Below, in pieces: positions 1 through 5,734 of a DNA stretch of 11,384 bases. Positions within the stretch are counted from its first letter, which is position 1, and each line of letters begins with the position of its first letter. The stretch is from an uncultured bacterium. GTDB lineage: Bacteria > Actinomycetota > Coriobacteriia > Coriobacteriales > Atopobiaceae. The DNA is taken from the NCBI GenBank assembly GCA_905214175.1, contig CAJMLD010000034.1:1-11384 (forward strand), given 5' to 3'. A program made the translations under genes and the position numbers. Below the pieces are notes generated by a model, which did no database searches, was not told the DNA's origin, and saw nothing but the letters and a program-made list of their open reading frames with translations.

Positions 1-465
1 ATGTCCGGTGGCGTGCGCGACGACGCATCCCTCGACGCAGCTTTGGAAGCAGGCATGGAGGCATATGGACCGGACGCCTTTGGGCTGGGCAAGGAGTTTG
101 TCTCGGCGCAGGCGAGCGTGGTGGCAACAATGGTCTCGGGCATCCCCAGCGTTCCCGCGTTTGTGATTGGCCTTGCGGCGGGCATCGCGCTCTACTGGGC
201 GGGGCTGCCGGCCATGATGCTGGGGCTTGGCGTCTACCTGCCGTTTTACATGTCGTTCACCGCTGCGCTTGGCGCCGCGCTCAAGTGGGTCATCGGCCGC
301 GTTCGTGCCGCGCGCGCGGCCAGCCTGCCCGAGGACGAGCGCGCGGCGCAAGAGGCCGACGCGCAGGAGGCCGGCGTGGTCATTGCCTCCGGCGTGCTGG
401 GTGGCGAGTCGATCGTGGGCGTTATTATCGCGATGGTGAGCGTTATCGCAGGTCTTGCGGCGTAG
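1..465 (+). CDS. OPT-family oligopeptide transporter, C-terminal part
   Basis: This 154-residue stretch resembles the last part of OPT (oligopeptide transporter) family membrane proteins, which import peptides or metal chelates and are normally well over 500 residues. Visible features are an A-Q-A-S segment near residue 37, a hydrophobic span at about 48-67, the family-like 'GLGVYLPFYMSF' at 75-86 running into a membrane segment to about 98, a charged cytosolic loop (99-124), and a last span containing 'ASGVLGGESIVGV' (129-141). OPT proteins typically end with this pattern of a YLP motif, a basic loop and an ASG..GE helix. An ATG stands at base 1, but most of the family fold is missing, so I take the true start to lie upstream of the window. 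A genuinely truncated gene starting here cannot be excluded. It ends with TAG at 463-465, converging on malY. Assignment is from recall of family motifs. Confidence 0.7.
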   Translation: MSGGVRDDASLDAALEAGMEAYGPDAFGLGKEFVSAQASVVATMVSGIPSVPAFVIGLAAGIALYWAGLPAMMLGLGVYLPFYMSFTAALGAALKWVIGRVRAARAASLPEDERAAQEADAQEAGVVIASGVLGGESIVGVIIAMVSVIAGLAA

Positions 466-649
466 GGTGGCGTGCAGAGCTGCTGCGGCGGGAAGCGCGC
501 CCTATGGTGCCCCGTTGGCGTCGCCGCGCTGGCGCCGTTCTGACGCCACAAGGCCCGTTCTGGCAGCAACTCCGTACGAAACCACCACTGTGGCGCCGTT
601 TTGGCGCCGGAGGGCAACTTTTGGCAGCGAGTCCTGCGGAAACCCCCGC

Positions 650-672
650 TGTGGCGCCAATCTGGCGCCACA
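650..672. other. Perfect 10-bp inverted repeat in repeat unit 3
   Basis: TGTGGCGCCA (650-659) and TGGCGCCACA (663-672) are perfect reverse complements with a 3-nt spacer. A transcript from either strand could fold here. No T-run follows on either side, so it does not qualify as an intrinsic terminator. Confidence 0.7.
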
Positions 673-708
673 AGGGCAGTTCCCGCAGCAAGTGCGTACG
701 AGGTCGCT

Positions 709-746
709 GCTGTGGCGCCGCCCCGGCGCCACTCTGGCGCCACAGC
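709..746. other. Strong hairpin next to the malY stop codon
   Basis: GCTGTGGCGCC (709-719) pairs perfectly with GGCGCCACAGC (736-746), giving 11-bp arms. A competing nested hairpin uses GTGGCGCC (712-719) with GGCGCCAC (725-732) around a 5-nt loop. It begins 14 nt past the malY stop codon as read on the minus strand. No U-tract follows, so a role as an RNA 3' end stabiliser or Rho-linked end is only possible, not shown. Confidence 0.6.
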
Positions 747-760
747 GCGCATCCCCGCAG

Positions 761-1969
761 CTACGCGTTGAACACGTAGCGATCCAGGCGCTCAAACGCC
801 TCCTGCACCCGAGAAAGCGGCAGCGCAAGGTTCATGCGCACGTGGCAGGGTCCGTGGAACGCGCGGCCGTCCTGCCAATCAACGCCCACGCGCCAGCCAG
901 CATGCTCAAGCCACTCGATGTCGCGCCCGTGGGCCTCGCACCACTCGCTGCAGTCAAGGAACAGCATGTAGGTCCCCTCGGGTTTGCTCACGCGAACGCC
1001 CTCGAAGTGCTCGCGGATATACCGGCACGCCCAGGAGACGTTGCCGTCCAGTACCTGCAGCAGCTCCTCGAGCCACGCCTCACCCTCGCGGCCATATGCG
1101 CCGATAAGCGCATGCATCGAAAGCACGTTCATCGAGTTGTAGCAGGACTTTTTGCTCTTTGCCACAACGCGATCGCGCAGGTAGTCGTCGTAGATGATGT
1201 GATAGCTTCCCACCAGTCCCGCCAGGTTGAAGGTCTTGCTCGGCGCATAGAGCGCCACCGTGCGCCGGCGGGCGTCCTCGCTCACGGACTGCGTGGGTAC
1301 ATGCGTATGCCCCGGCAGCACCAGATCGGACCATATCTCGTCGGAGATCACCACGCAGCGATGCTCGCGATAGACCTCCATCGCTCGCTCGAGCTCCCAA
1401 CGCTCCCACACGCGCCCGCAGGGATTGTGAGGCGAGCAGAACACCGCCACGTGGATGTGGTTCTCCTCCAGCTTGGCGGCCATGTCCTCATAGTCCATGC
1501 GCCAGACGCCCTGATCGTCCTTGACCAGCGGCGACAGCACAATCCTATATCCGTTCTCCTCTATGCAATGCGTAAAGCCAATGTAGGTTGGGCTGTGGAG
1601 AAGAACGGCATCACCCGGCGCAGCAAAGGCGGTGAGCGTGGAGACAACGCCGCCCAACACGCCGTTCTCGTAGCCAATGTGGTCAGCCGCCAGGCCGCGC
1701 ACGCCGTTTCGTCGAGACTGCCAGTCAATAATTGCCTGGTAGTACTCATCGCGCGGCGAGAAGTATCCAAACGCGGGATGCTGGATGCGCTCCGCCATGG
1801 CGCGCGTGATGGAGGGTGCCGTGGGGAAGTTCATGTCGGCGACCCACATGGGAATGGCGTCGAAGCCCTCCGCCGGCGCGTCCGGAGCCATGCCGCCCGA
1901 GCCCAGCGCGTCGACCGCAATGGCATCCATGCCGTGTCGTTCCATAATTGATGTGAAGTCGTACGTCAT
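761..1969 (-). CDS. MalY/PatB-type PLP-dependent C-S lyase / aminotransferase
   Basis: A 402-residue fold-type I PLP enzyme of the MalY/PatB (cystathionine beta-lyase-like) group. Members cleave the C-S bond of cystathionine or cysteine conjugates to give a thiol, pyruvate and ammonia; some act as aminotransferases. Visible landmarks are the N-terminal 'MWVADMNF' (41-48), typical of this group, the PLP-contacting 'SPHNPCGRVW' (179-188, Asn182), 'SDEIW' (209-213, Asp210), the Schiff-base lysine in 'APSKTFN' (Lys245), and 'HVRMNLA' (376-382) with the carboxylate-binding Arg378. Length is normal for the family and there is no signal peptide, so it is cytosolic. I chose the ATG at 1969, which has a GAGGAGA ribosome site just upstream, over an in-frame start at 1996. 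Its ATG overlaps the stop of the YbaK-type gene by 4 nt, suggesting coupled translation. The exact substrate cannot be read from sequence. Confidence 0.9.
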   Translation of the reverse strand: MTYDFTSIMERHGMDAIAVDALGSGGMAPDAPAEGFDAIPMWVADMNFPTAPSITRAMAERIQHPAFGYFSPRDEYYQAIIDWQSRRNGVRGLAADHIGYENGVLGGVVSTLTAFAAPGDAVLLHSPTYIGFTHCIEENGYRIVLSPLVKDDQGVWRMDYEDMAAKLEENHIHVAVFCSPHNPCGRVWERWELERAMEVYREHRCVVISDEIWSDLVLPGHTHVPTQSVSEDARRRTVALYAPSKTFNLAGLVGSYHIIYDDYLRDRVVAKSKKSCYNSMNVLSMHALIGAYGREGEAWLEELLQVLDGNVSWACRYIREHFEGVRVSKPEGTYMLFLDCSEWCEAHGRDIEWLEHAGWRVGVDWQDGRAFHGPCHVRMNLALPLSRVQEAFERLDRYVFNA

Positions 1970-2448
1970 GCGATCTCCTCTCGCCAGTCCTTGCACACAT
2001 CCACCCAGCCCTGCGACGCCGAGCAGCGCTCAAGCTCGGGAAGGGTGAGGCCAATCGCGCTGTTCTCGCTTCCCGCCGCGGGATACACGAGGTCAAAGCG
2101 GCGCAGCGAAACGTCCAGATACGTGCGCACGCCTGGTCTCACGGCAAACGGGCAGACGCCGCCCATGGGATGGCCAACCATCTGCGGCAGGCTGTCGGGC
2201 GACACAAAGCGCGGCTTTGTCCCAAACTCGCGCTTAAAGGCAGAGCTCCAGAGCTTTGTGTCGCCCGCGCACACCACAAGAACGGCGCCCTCCCCCACCA
2301 CGCAAGCCATTGTCTTGGCAATGCGCGCCGGCTCGCAGCCCAGGTCGCGCGCGGCCAGCTCCACTGTGGCACTCGACTGGTCAAACTCGATGATTTTCTC
2401 AGCAACGCCAAAGGGCTCCAGATACGCTCGGACGCTCTCGACGGACAT
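1966..2448 (-). CDS. YbaK/EbsC-family aminoacyl-tRNA deacylase
   Basis: A 160-residue single-domain protein of the YbaK/ProX/EbsC editing family, which hydrolyses mischarged aminoacyl-tRNA (classically Cys-tRNA-Pro) in the cytosol. Family marks are the opening 'MSVESVRAYL', 'EFDQSSATVELAA' (21-33), 'ARIAKTMAC' with the conserved lysine Lys45, the central 'GHPMGGVCPFAV' (92-103), and 'YLDVSLRRFD' followed by 'GSENSAI' near 126-132. In-frame starts exist at 2514 (GTG), 2493, 2457 and 2448. I prefer 2448 because it gives the usual family N-terminus and has GAGAGG about 10 nt upstream, whereas that site abuts the 2457 ATG. The gene lies 59 bp after the phosphoesterase and overlaps malY by 4 nt. 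Pairing a Cys-tRNA editing type with a cysteine-metabolising lyase is suggestive, but that link is inference. Confidence 0.88.
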   Translation of the reverse strand: MSVESVRAYLEPFGVAEKIIEFDQSSATVELAARDLGCEPARIAKTMACVVGEGAVLVVCAGDTKLWSSAFKREFGTKPRFVSPDSLPQMVGHPMGGVCPFAVRPGVRTYLDVSLRRFDLVYPAAGSENSAIGLTLPELERCSASQGWVDVCKDWREEIA

Positions 2449-2507
2449 GGGCGACATCCCCTCTCGAAGGGCTGCCCACTCGCCGGGCAGCATCACAAGA
2501 GAGTAGC

Positions 2508-3233
2508 CTACCACCGCTGCCCGTAGGACTGCCCGGCGCCGAGAACCCCTTCCTCGTGCGAGGCAATGCCGTCGCTCTTGCGCAGCGCACGCTTGTTGAC
2601 CAGGTGCTCCTTCCAGCCGTATGAGAGTTGGGGCGGCTCGGGCGCATCCAGCTCAACGTGGCCAAAGGCGTTCACCACCCGCGTTCCGCAGGCAAGATCT
2701 CGTTCGCGCGAGAAGTCCGCGATGTAGTTGGCGTGCACGTGACCGTGGACCATGAGGGCGGGACGCCAGCGCTCGAGCAGCACGTTGAAGCACTCGAAGC
2801 CGCGGTGCGGCAGGTCGTCCAAATCCCCCACCCCACGTGCGGGAGCGTGGGCGAGAAGCACGTCAAAGCCGCCCAGCAGACGGATGCTCGGCTCGACCTT
2901 GCGGATACGACGGCGCATCTCCTGCTCGGTGGACATGTAGGTGCCATCCTTGTAGCGCATGGAGCCGCCCAGCCCAACAATGCGCAGGCCGCGGTACACG
3001 TAGACGGAGTCGTCCACACAGATACATCCCAGGGGCGGCTTGCGCCGGTAGCCCTCGTCGTGGTTGCCGTGCACGTAGAGCACGGGACACGTGAGCATGG
3101 TGACGAGAAACTCGAGGTAGTCGGCATCGAGGTCGCCCGCAGCCAGAACAAGGTCGACACCCTCGAAACGCGAGCGCCTGAAGTTGTCCCACAGCATGCG
3201 CTCCTCGATGTCGGCGATCGCAAGGATCCTCAT
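2508..3233 (-). CDS. Small metallophosphoesterase (calcineurin-like), DxE variant
   Basis: A 241-residue cytosolic protein with the calcineurin-like phosphoesterase layout: 'IADIEER' (6-12), 'AAGDLDADY' (31-39, Gly33-Asp34), 'YVHGNHDEG' (53-61), a lone His in 'LLAHAP' (His129) and 'VHGHVH' (162-167). These motifs normally hold two metal ions for phosphomono- or diester hydrolysis. The first motif reads Asp8-Ile-Glu10 where the classical family has D-x-H. I recall the same D-x-E in a clade of Firmicutes/Actinobacteria homologues opening 'MRILA(V)AD', so this may be a subfamily trait rather than damage. The start at 3233 is chosen because an upstream extension in the same frame is low-complexity antisense of the BMP gene, and because ATGA overlap with the BMP stop implies coupling. 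The substrate is unknown; a nucleotide or nucleoside link is guessed only from the BMP partner. Confidence 0.85.
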   Translation of the reverse strand: MRILAIADIEERMLWDNFRRSRFEGVDLVLAAGDLDADYLEFLVTMLTCPVLYVHGNHDEGYRRKPPLGCICVDDSVYVYRGLRIVGLGGSMRYKDGTYMSTEQEMRRRIRKVEPSIRLLGGFDVLLAHAPARGVGDLDDLPHRGFECFNVLLERWRPALMVHGHVHANYIADFSRERDLACGTRVVNAFGHVELDAPEPPQLSYGWKEHLVNKRALRKSDGIASHEEGVLGAGQSYGQRW

Positions 3234-5194
3234 AGCAGCGGCCCCCCGGCTACGCCGCCGGCGACAACGCCAGCCATCGGCCCCCCGGCCACACCGCCGG
3301 CCACCGACGTCTCGTCGACGGGGTGCCAGTTGTCGGGAAGGACACCCTCCACGTTGTCGTTGAGCCAGTCCATGGACACCACGTCCTGCTCCTTCAGCCT
3401 GGGAGAACCATCCGGCTGCACCATGCCCGTCTGGTTTCTCAGCTCTCCTGCAAAGGGCTCGAGCACGCCACGCTCGATGCCGCACGTAAGCTGCTCGACA
3501 AGCTTACGCGAATAGTAAGGCAGATCGTCCGAGAGCCGCAGCCCAATGACGCCCGACGACATGCCGTACCAGTAACTTACCGCCTGCGGTCGCTCAGCGT
3601 CGCCCCCGCCCTGCCAGGATCCGTTGAGAAGCCCCTGGACAATGAGCTCGTAGTAGCGACCCCAGTTCCACACCGGCAGGGCAAGGTTGTGCACGCGCCC
3701 GTTAACCATCTGGTAGAGCCCCAGCGCAAGTGGGTCGTCCCATGGCGCCGTAACGTCCGAGCCCGACATCACGGTGACGCCCTCGTCGGCCATCCGGTGG
3801 TAGAGGGAGTCGCCGCCGCGCGTCGACCAGACCAGCCGCACCTTGACCTTGGGGTCAACCAGCGCCGCACCTATAGCAAAGGCGTTTATCTCGGCCACCG
3901 AACCAAACATGGGAACGTTAGCCTGGTAGCCCACGCGGTGGTTGGTGGCAAAGCTCGCGGCAAGCGCGCCTGTCACAAATTTTGCCTCGTACATGCGCCC
4001 GTAGTAGGAGCGCACGCGACTGTGCGGCAGGTTGCACGAGCAGTTGAGGAAGCGCACCTCGGGATGGGTAATGGCCGCCTTGGCCGTGCTCGCCATAAGC
4101 GTGGGCGAGCAGGTGAAGATCACCCGCGCGCCCTGCTCGACAGCCGCGTCTACCACGGCCGTGAAGTCATCTGGAGAGGAGCAGTCATCGTACGCGACCG
4201 TCTGCACGGTGCCACCAAAGTGCTTCTCGACCTCAAGGCGGCCGGCGTCGTGGGCGCGCGCCCAACTTGAGGTCGCAAGGGGCCCCTCGTAGAGAAACGC
4301 CAGGCGAAGCGGGTTGGCTGGCGAGTAGGGCGTGCGGTACGAGAGCCGCGAGAGAACGCCGCCACGGGAGGTGGGGTCCGCCTCGGGCTCGCTTACCAGC
4401 AGCACGTCCTCACGCGGACCGGCAAGGGCGAGCTCTGACCACAGGCGGCCAAGACGCTCGATCACAATGGAGGGCGGCGTGTCCAGAAGGCGCTCGTCCG
4501 GGAAGTAGCTAAGGTACGCGAGAAGCGCGTCGCCGCAGGTTACGTCCAGGTGTGATCCGCCCGCGCGCTGGTAGAGGGAGCGAAAGTACTGGTAGGTTGC
4601 GGTAAGCTCGCGAACGGCGTCATCGGGCCAGGGGGAGCCCAGATCGCGGCCGAGAAGCGCAGCAAGGCGCCGGTAGGAGCCCTCGCGGGAAAACTCGATG
4701 TCGTAGGTGGGCACGGCTCGCCAAAACTCGAGGAACTCGCCGTAGAGCCGGCGCTCCGGCGCGTCCCACGGGCGCGGAAGCAGGCGCGTGACCTCGGCCT
4801 CGATGGAGTAGGCGCCAAGGTAGCGCATCACAGAGGTGCGCTTGTTGCCCTCCTCGACGTAGAAGCGATGCATGTACTCGTAGACCTTGACGGGATCGCG
4901 GAAGCCTTCCGTGGTCTGGATGGTGTAGAGGTTCGACCACTTTGCGGCGAACTCCGTGGTGGGCGCGAGCACGGGCATAAAGGTGCGCGAGAAGGAACGC
5001 TGACGACCCTCGGTGCGAGTGCCGGCCACCATGTCGAGGGGAATCTCCATGGTGCCCAGGTGCACCTCTCCAACGGTGTCCCCGGGGGCAAGGACGGAGT
5101 CGAGCGCAGGCAGGTAGGGGTAGACGCCGGCCGATGCGTCACGGCGCAGGTCGCGTTCGCCGCGACGGAGGGCCTTTCTGTACTCCTCGCTCAT
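3230..5194 (-). CDS. BMP-family ligand-binding protein with ParB-like N-terminal domain
   Basis: A 654-residue protein with two recognisable regions. Residues about 47-140 look like a ParB/sulfiredoxin-type domain: 'GTMEIPLDMVAGTRTEGR', 'FMPVLAPTTEFAAKW' and 'EYMHRFYVEEGNKRTSV', the last holding the E-G-N-K-R of ParB-like proteins. Residues about 296-585 resemble the BMP/PnrA-like periplasmic-binding fold that binds purine nucleosides in ABC importers ('RLAFLYEGPL', 'GARVIFTCSPTLM', 'RSYYGRMYEAKFVTGALAA', 'VGYQANVPMFGSVAEINAFAIGA'). There is no signal peptide or lipobox, so it should stay in the cytosol, unlike a transporter-bound lipoprotein. No permease or ATPase gene is adjacent. The last 24 residues are a repeat of VAGGVAGGP. 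Start 5194 has GGGAGA about 11 nt upstream. It is first in the minus-strand operon and ends in an ATGA overlap with the phosphoesterase. A ligand-sensing role is inference. Confidence 0.82.
   Translation of the reverse strand: MSEEYRKALRRGERDLRRDASAGVYPYLPALDSVLAPGDTVGEVHLGTMEIPLDMVAGTRTEGRQRSFSRTFMPVLAPTTEFAAKWSNLYTIQTTEGFRDPVKVYEYMHRFYVEEGNKRTSVMRYLGAYSIEAEVTRLLPRPWDAPERRLYGEFLEFWRAVPTYDIEFSREGSYRRLAALLGRDLGSPWPDDAVRELTATYQYFRSLYQRAGGSHLDVTCGDALLAYLSYFPDERLLDTPPSIVIERLGRLWSELALAGPREDVLLVSEPEADPTSRGGVLSRLSYRTPYSPANPLRLAFLYEGPLATSSWARAHDAGRLEVEKHFGGTVQTVAYDDCSSPDDFTAVVDAAVEQGARVIFTCSPTLMASTAKAAITHPEVRFLNCSCNLPHSRVRSYYGRMYEAKFVTGALAASFATNHRVGYQANVPMFGSVAEINAFAIGAALVDPKVKVRLVWSTRGGDSLYHRMADEGVTVMSGSDVTAPWDDPLALGLYQMVNGRVHNLALPVWNWGRYYELIVQGLLNGSWQGGGDAERPQAVSYWYGMSSGVIGLRLSDDLPYYSRKLVEQLTCGIERGVLEPFAGELRNQTGMVQPDGSPRLKEQDVVSMDWLNDNVEGVLPDNWHPVDETSVAGGVAGGPMAGVVAGGVAGGPLL
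3239..3305. repeat. 39-bp duplication encoding the BMP protein tail
   Basis: CGGCCCCCCGGC begins at 3239 and again at 3278, a 39-bp period. On the minus strand this encodes a 13-residue unit, VAGGVAGGPMAGV followed by VAGGVAGGPLL, at the extreme C-terminus of the BMP protein. Each copy contains a shorter internal VAGG repeat. It sits directly on the overlap with the phosphoesterase start, so copy-number change would alter the tail and the G-rich segment ahead of that start codon. Confidence 0.7.
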
Positions 5195-5249
5195 GGTGGC
5201 GGACGTCTCCCTTCATGCGCGACGGTGCGATAGCTCCGGTGGGAAGTCA

Positions 5250-5268
5250 ACTTGTTCAGACAAGTATA
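5250..5268 (-). promoter_or_regulatory. Candidate operator overlapping a -10 box for the minus-strand operon
   Basis: ACTTGT (5250-5255) and ACAAGT (5260-5265) form a perfect inverted repeat around TCAG, the size and shape of an operator for a dimeric repressor. On the minus strand TATACT (5263-5268), one base from the consensus TATAAT, runs into it, so a bound repressor would cover the -10 box and start site. The start site would lie near 5256, leaving a leader of about 60 nt before the BMP gene. No convincing -35 box is visible 16-18 bp upstream, which lowers confidence in the promoter. The cognate regulator is not in the window; a TetR-type protein is only a guess. Confidence 0.4.
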
Positions 5269-5448
5269 CCGTCGCGGGAGCGGAGACGCAGGCGAGAAGG
5301 CCAAAGCTGCCTGGGCCCGGACGCCACCCAAGGGCGCTACCCTCACTCCAACAATCGGTACCGTTCGCCAGTAAATCCTTGCCGTTTACCTCAACAAAGC
5401 CACGTCGTAATTTTCAACTTCGTTACCAAACGTCACCACTAGATAGCG
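5269..5448. other. Divergent intergenic spacer, no gene recognised
   Basis: I see no plausible gene here on either strand. The right half is less GC-rich than the coding regions around it. A short imperfect symmetry is present: GTAAA (5371) against TTTAC (5385) with a 9-nt gap. No clear operator or RNA motif could be assigned. Confidence 0.5.
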
Positions 5449-5454
5449 TAGAAT
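5449..5454 (+). promoter_or_regulatory. Candidate -10 box for the ilv operon
   Basis: TAGAAT (5449-5454) is one mismatch from TATAAT and would place the transcript start near 5461, just ahead of the T-box-like Stem I. The upstream -35 is weak: TTACCA (5423-5428) is 20 bp away, longer than the ideal 17. The assignment relies mainly on its position in the least GC-rich part of the gap. Confidence 0.33.
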
Positions 5455-5480
5455 CTACCGCACAGTTTCAGAGCAAATGC

Positions 5481-5734
5481 GATGACAGGGCGAGTACTTG
5501 CCACTCCATCCCACAGTGAGCGGGCGAATTGAGAACCCGTGGTGGTTGGCAAGGAACATTCCCTCGAGCTGCTCGGGAGAACGCGCGTCGCCGCTGGGAC
5601 ACCCCCCACGCTGGCGGTCGAGCAACTACCTCGGGCCGGAGTCCACCGTAACGGGCATCGGGAGAACGCACCACGTCTCACCTGAAATCGCATTTCTCAC
5701 ATGGAATAGGTTGTGCAGGAAGCGAGAGGTGACC
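5481..5734 (+). promoter_or_regulatory. T-box-like tRNA-sensing leader of the ilv operon, apparent Ile specifier
   Basis: The 5' part matches the plan of T-box Stem I. AGGG (5487-5490) pairs with CCCT (5561-5564), enclosing a specifier-type internal loop with AGTA (5493-5496) on one side and GGAAC followed by ATT (5558-5560) on the other. Above it TTGCC (5498-5502) pairs with GGCAA (5548-5552). Higher still an AGTGAG bulge (5515-5520) precedes CGGG/CCCG (5521-5524/5536-5539) around a loop ending GAGAA, like the AG bulge and distal loop of T-boxes. The 'CCCTCGAGCTGC' after the specifier also resembles known leaders. ATT is an isoleucine codon, fitting ilv genes. Against it, I do not find the canonical TGGNACCGCG T-box sequence downstream, and there is no U-tract, so control would have to be translational. 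Specifier reading is tentative. Ends at the ilvD start. Confidence 0.5.
5678..5732 (+). promoter_or_regulatory. Potential sequestration of the ilvD ribosome binding site
   Basis: TCACCT (5678-5683) is the exact complement of AGGTGA (5727-5732), the ilvD Shine-Dalgarno core. A competing pairing GCACCAC (5668-5674) with GTTGTGC (5710-5716), 6 of 7 pairs, would be mutually exclusive with it. Two alternative folds around a ribosome site are what a translational riboswitch needs. Pairing is read by eye and not energy-tested. Confidence 0.42.

Larger units (their letters stand above)
526..746. repeat. 61-bp tandem repeats with GGCGCC palindromes
   Basis: GGCGCC occurs at 531, 592, 653 and 714, an exact period of 61 bp. 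This defines units at 526-586, 587-647, 648-708 and a last partial unit from 709 to about 746. Shared elements in each full unit are a 'TGGCGCC' pair separated by 2-5 nt, then a CAAGGGCA-like stretch, then 'GGCAGCAA' or a variant, then a CGTACG/CTGCGG-like segment. The units have diverged by point changes. A more degenerate GGTGCC...GGCGTCGCC pair at 506-525 may be an older copy. The array fills the gap between the converging OPT and malY genes. Reading frames run through it on both strands but look like translated repeat. Its role is unknown. It may affect RNA 3' ends or be a REP-like element. Confidence 0.8.

Noticed and set aside
526..746. CRISPR array
   Set aside because: The 61-bp units are repeated along their whole length with divergence; there are no unique spacers between constant short repeats and no cas genes.
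650..746. Intrinsic terminator for OPT or malY
   Set aside because: Hairpins are strong but no T-run follows on either strand.
455..1951. Long plus-strand open frame (498 codons)
   Set aside because: It is antisense to malY and runs through the repeat array; no family resemblance. High-GC codon bias opens the opposite strand.
2628..4270. Plus-strand open frames of about 300 codons opposite the phosphoesterase and BMP genes
   Set aside because: Shadows of well-supported minus-strand genes, without motifs.
5439..5693. Minus-strand 84-codon frame in the leader
   Set aside because: Arg/Ser/Pro-rich, no ribosome site, antisense to the T-box-like structure.
5498..5734. N-terminal extension of ilvD or an Ile/Leu/Val-rich leader peptide
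   Set aside because: The in-frame extension has no branched-chain residue cluster and lies in a structured leader; the strong ribosome site is at 5735. ATG-GAA-TAG at 5701 is only two codons.
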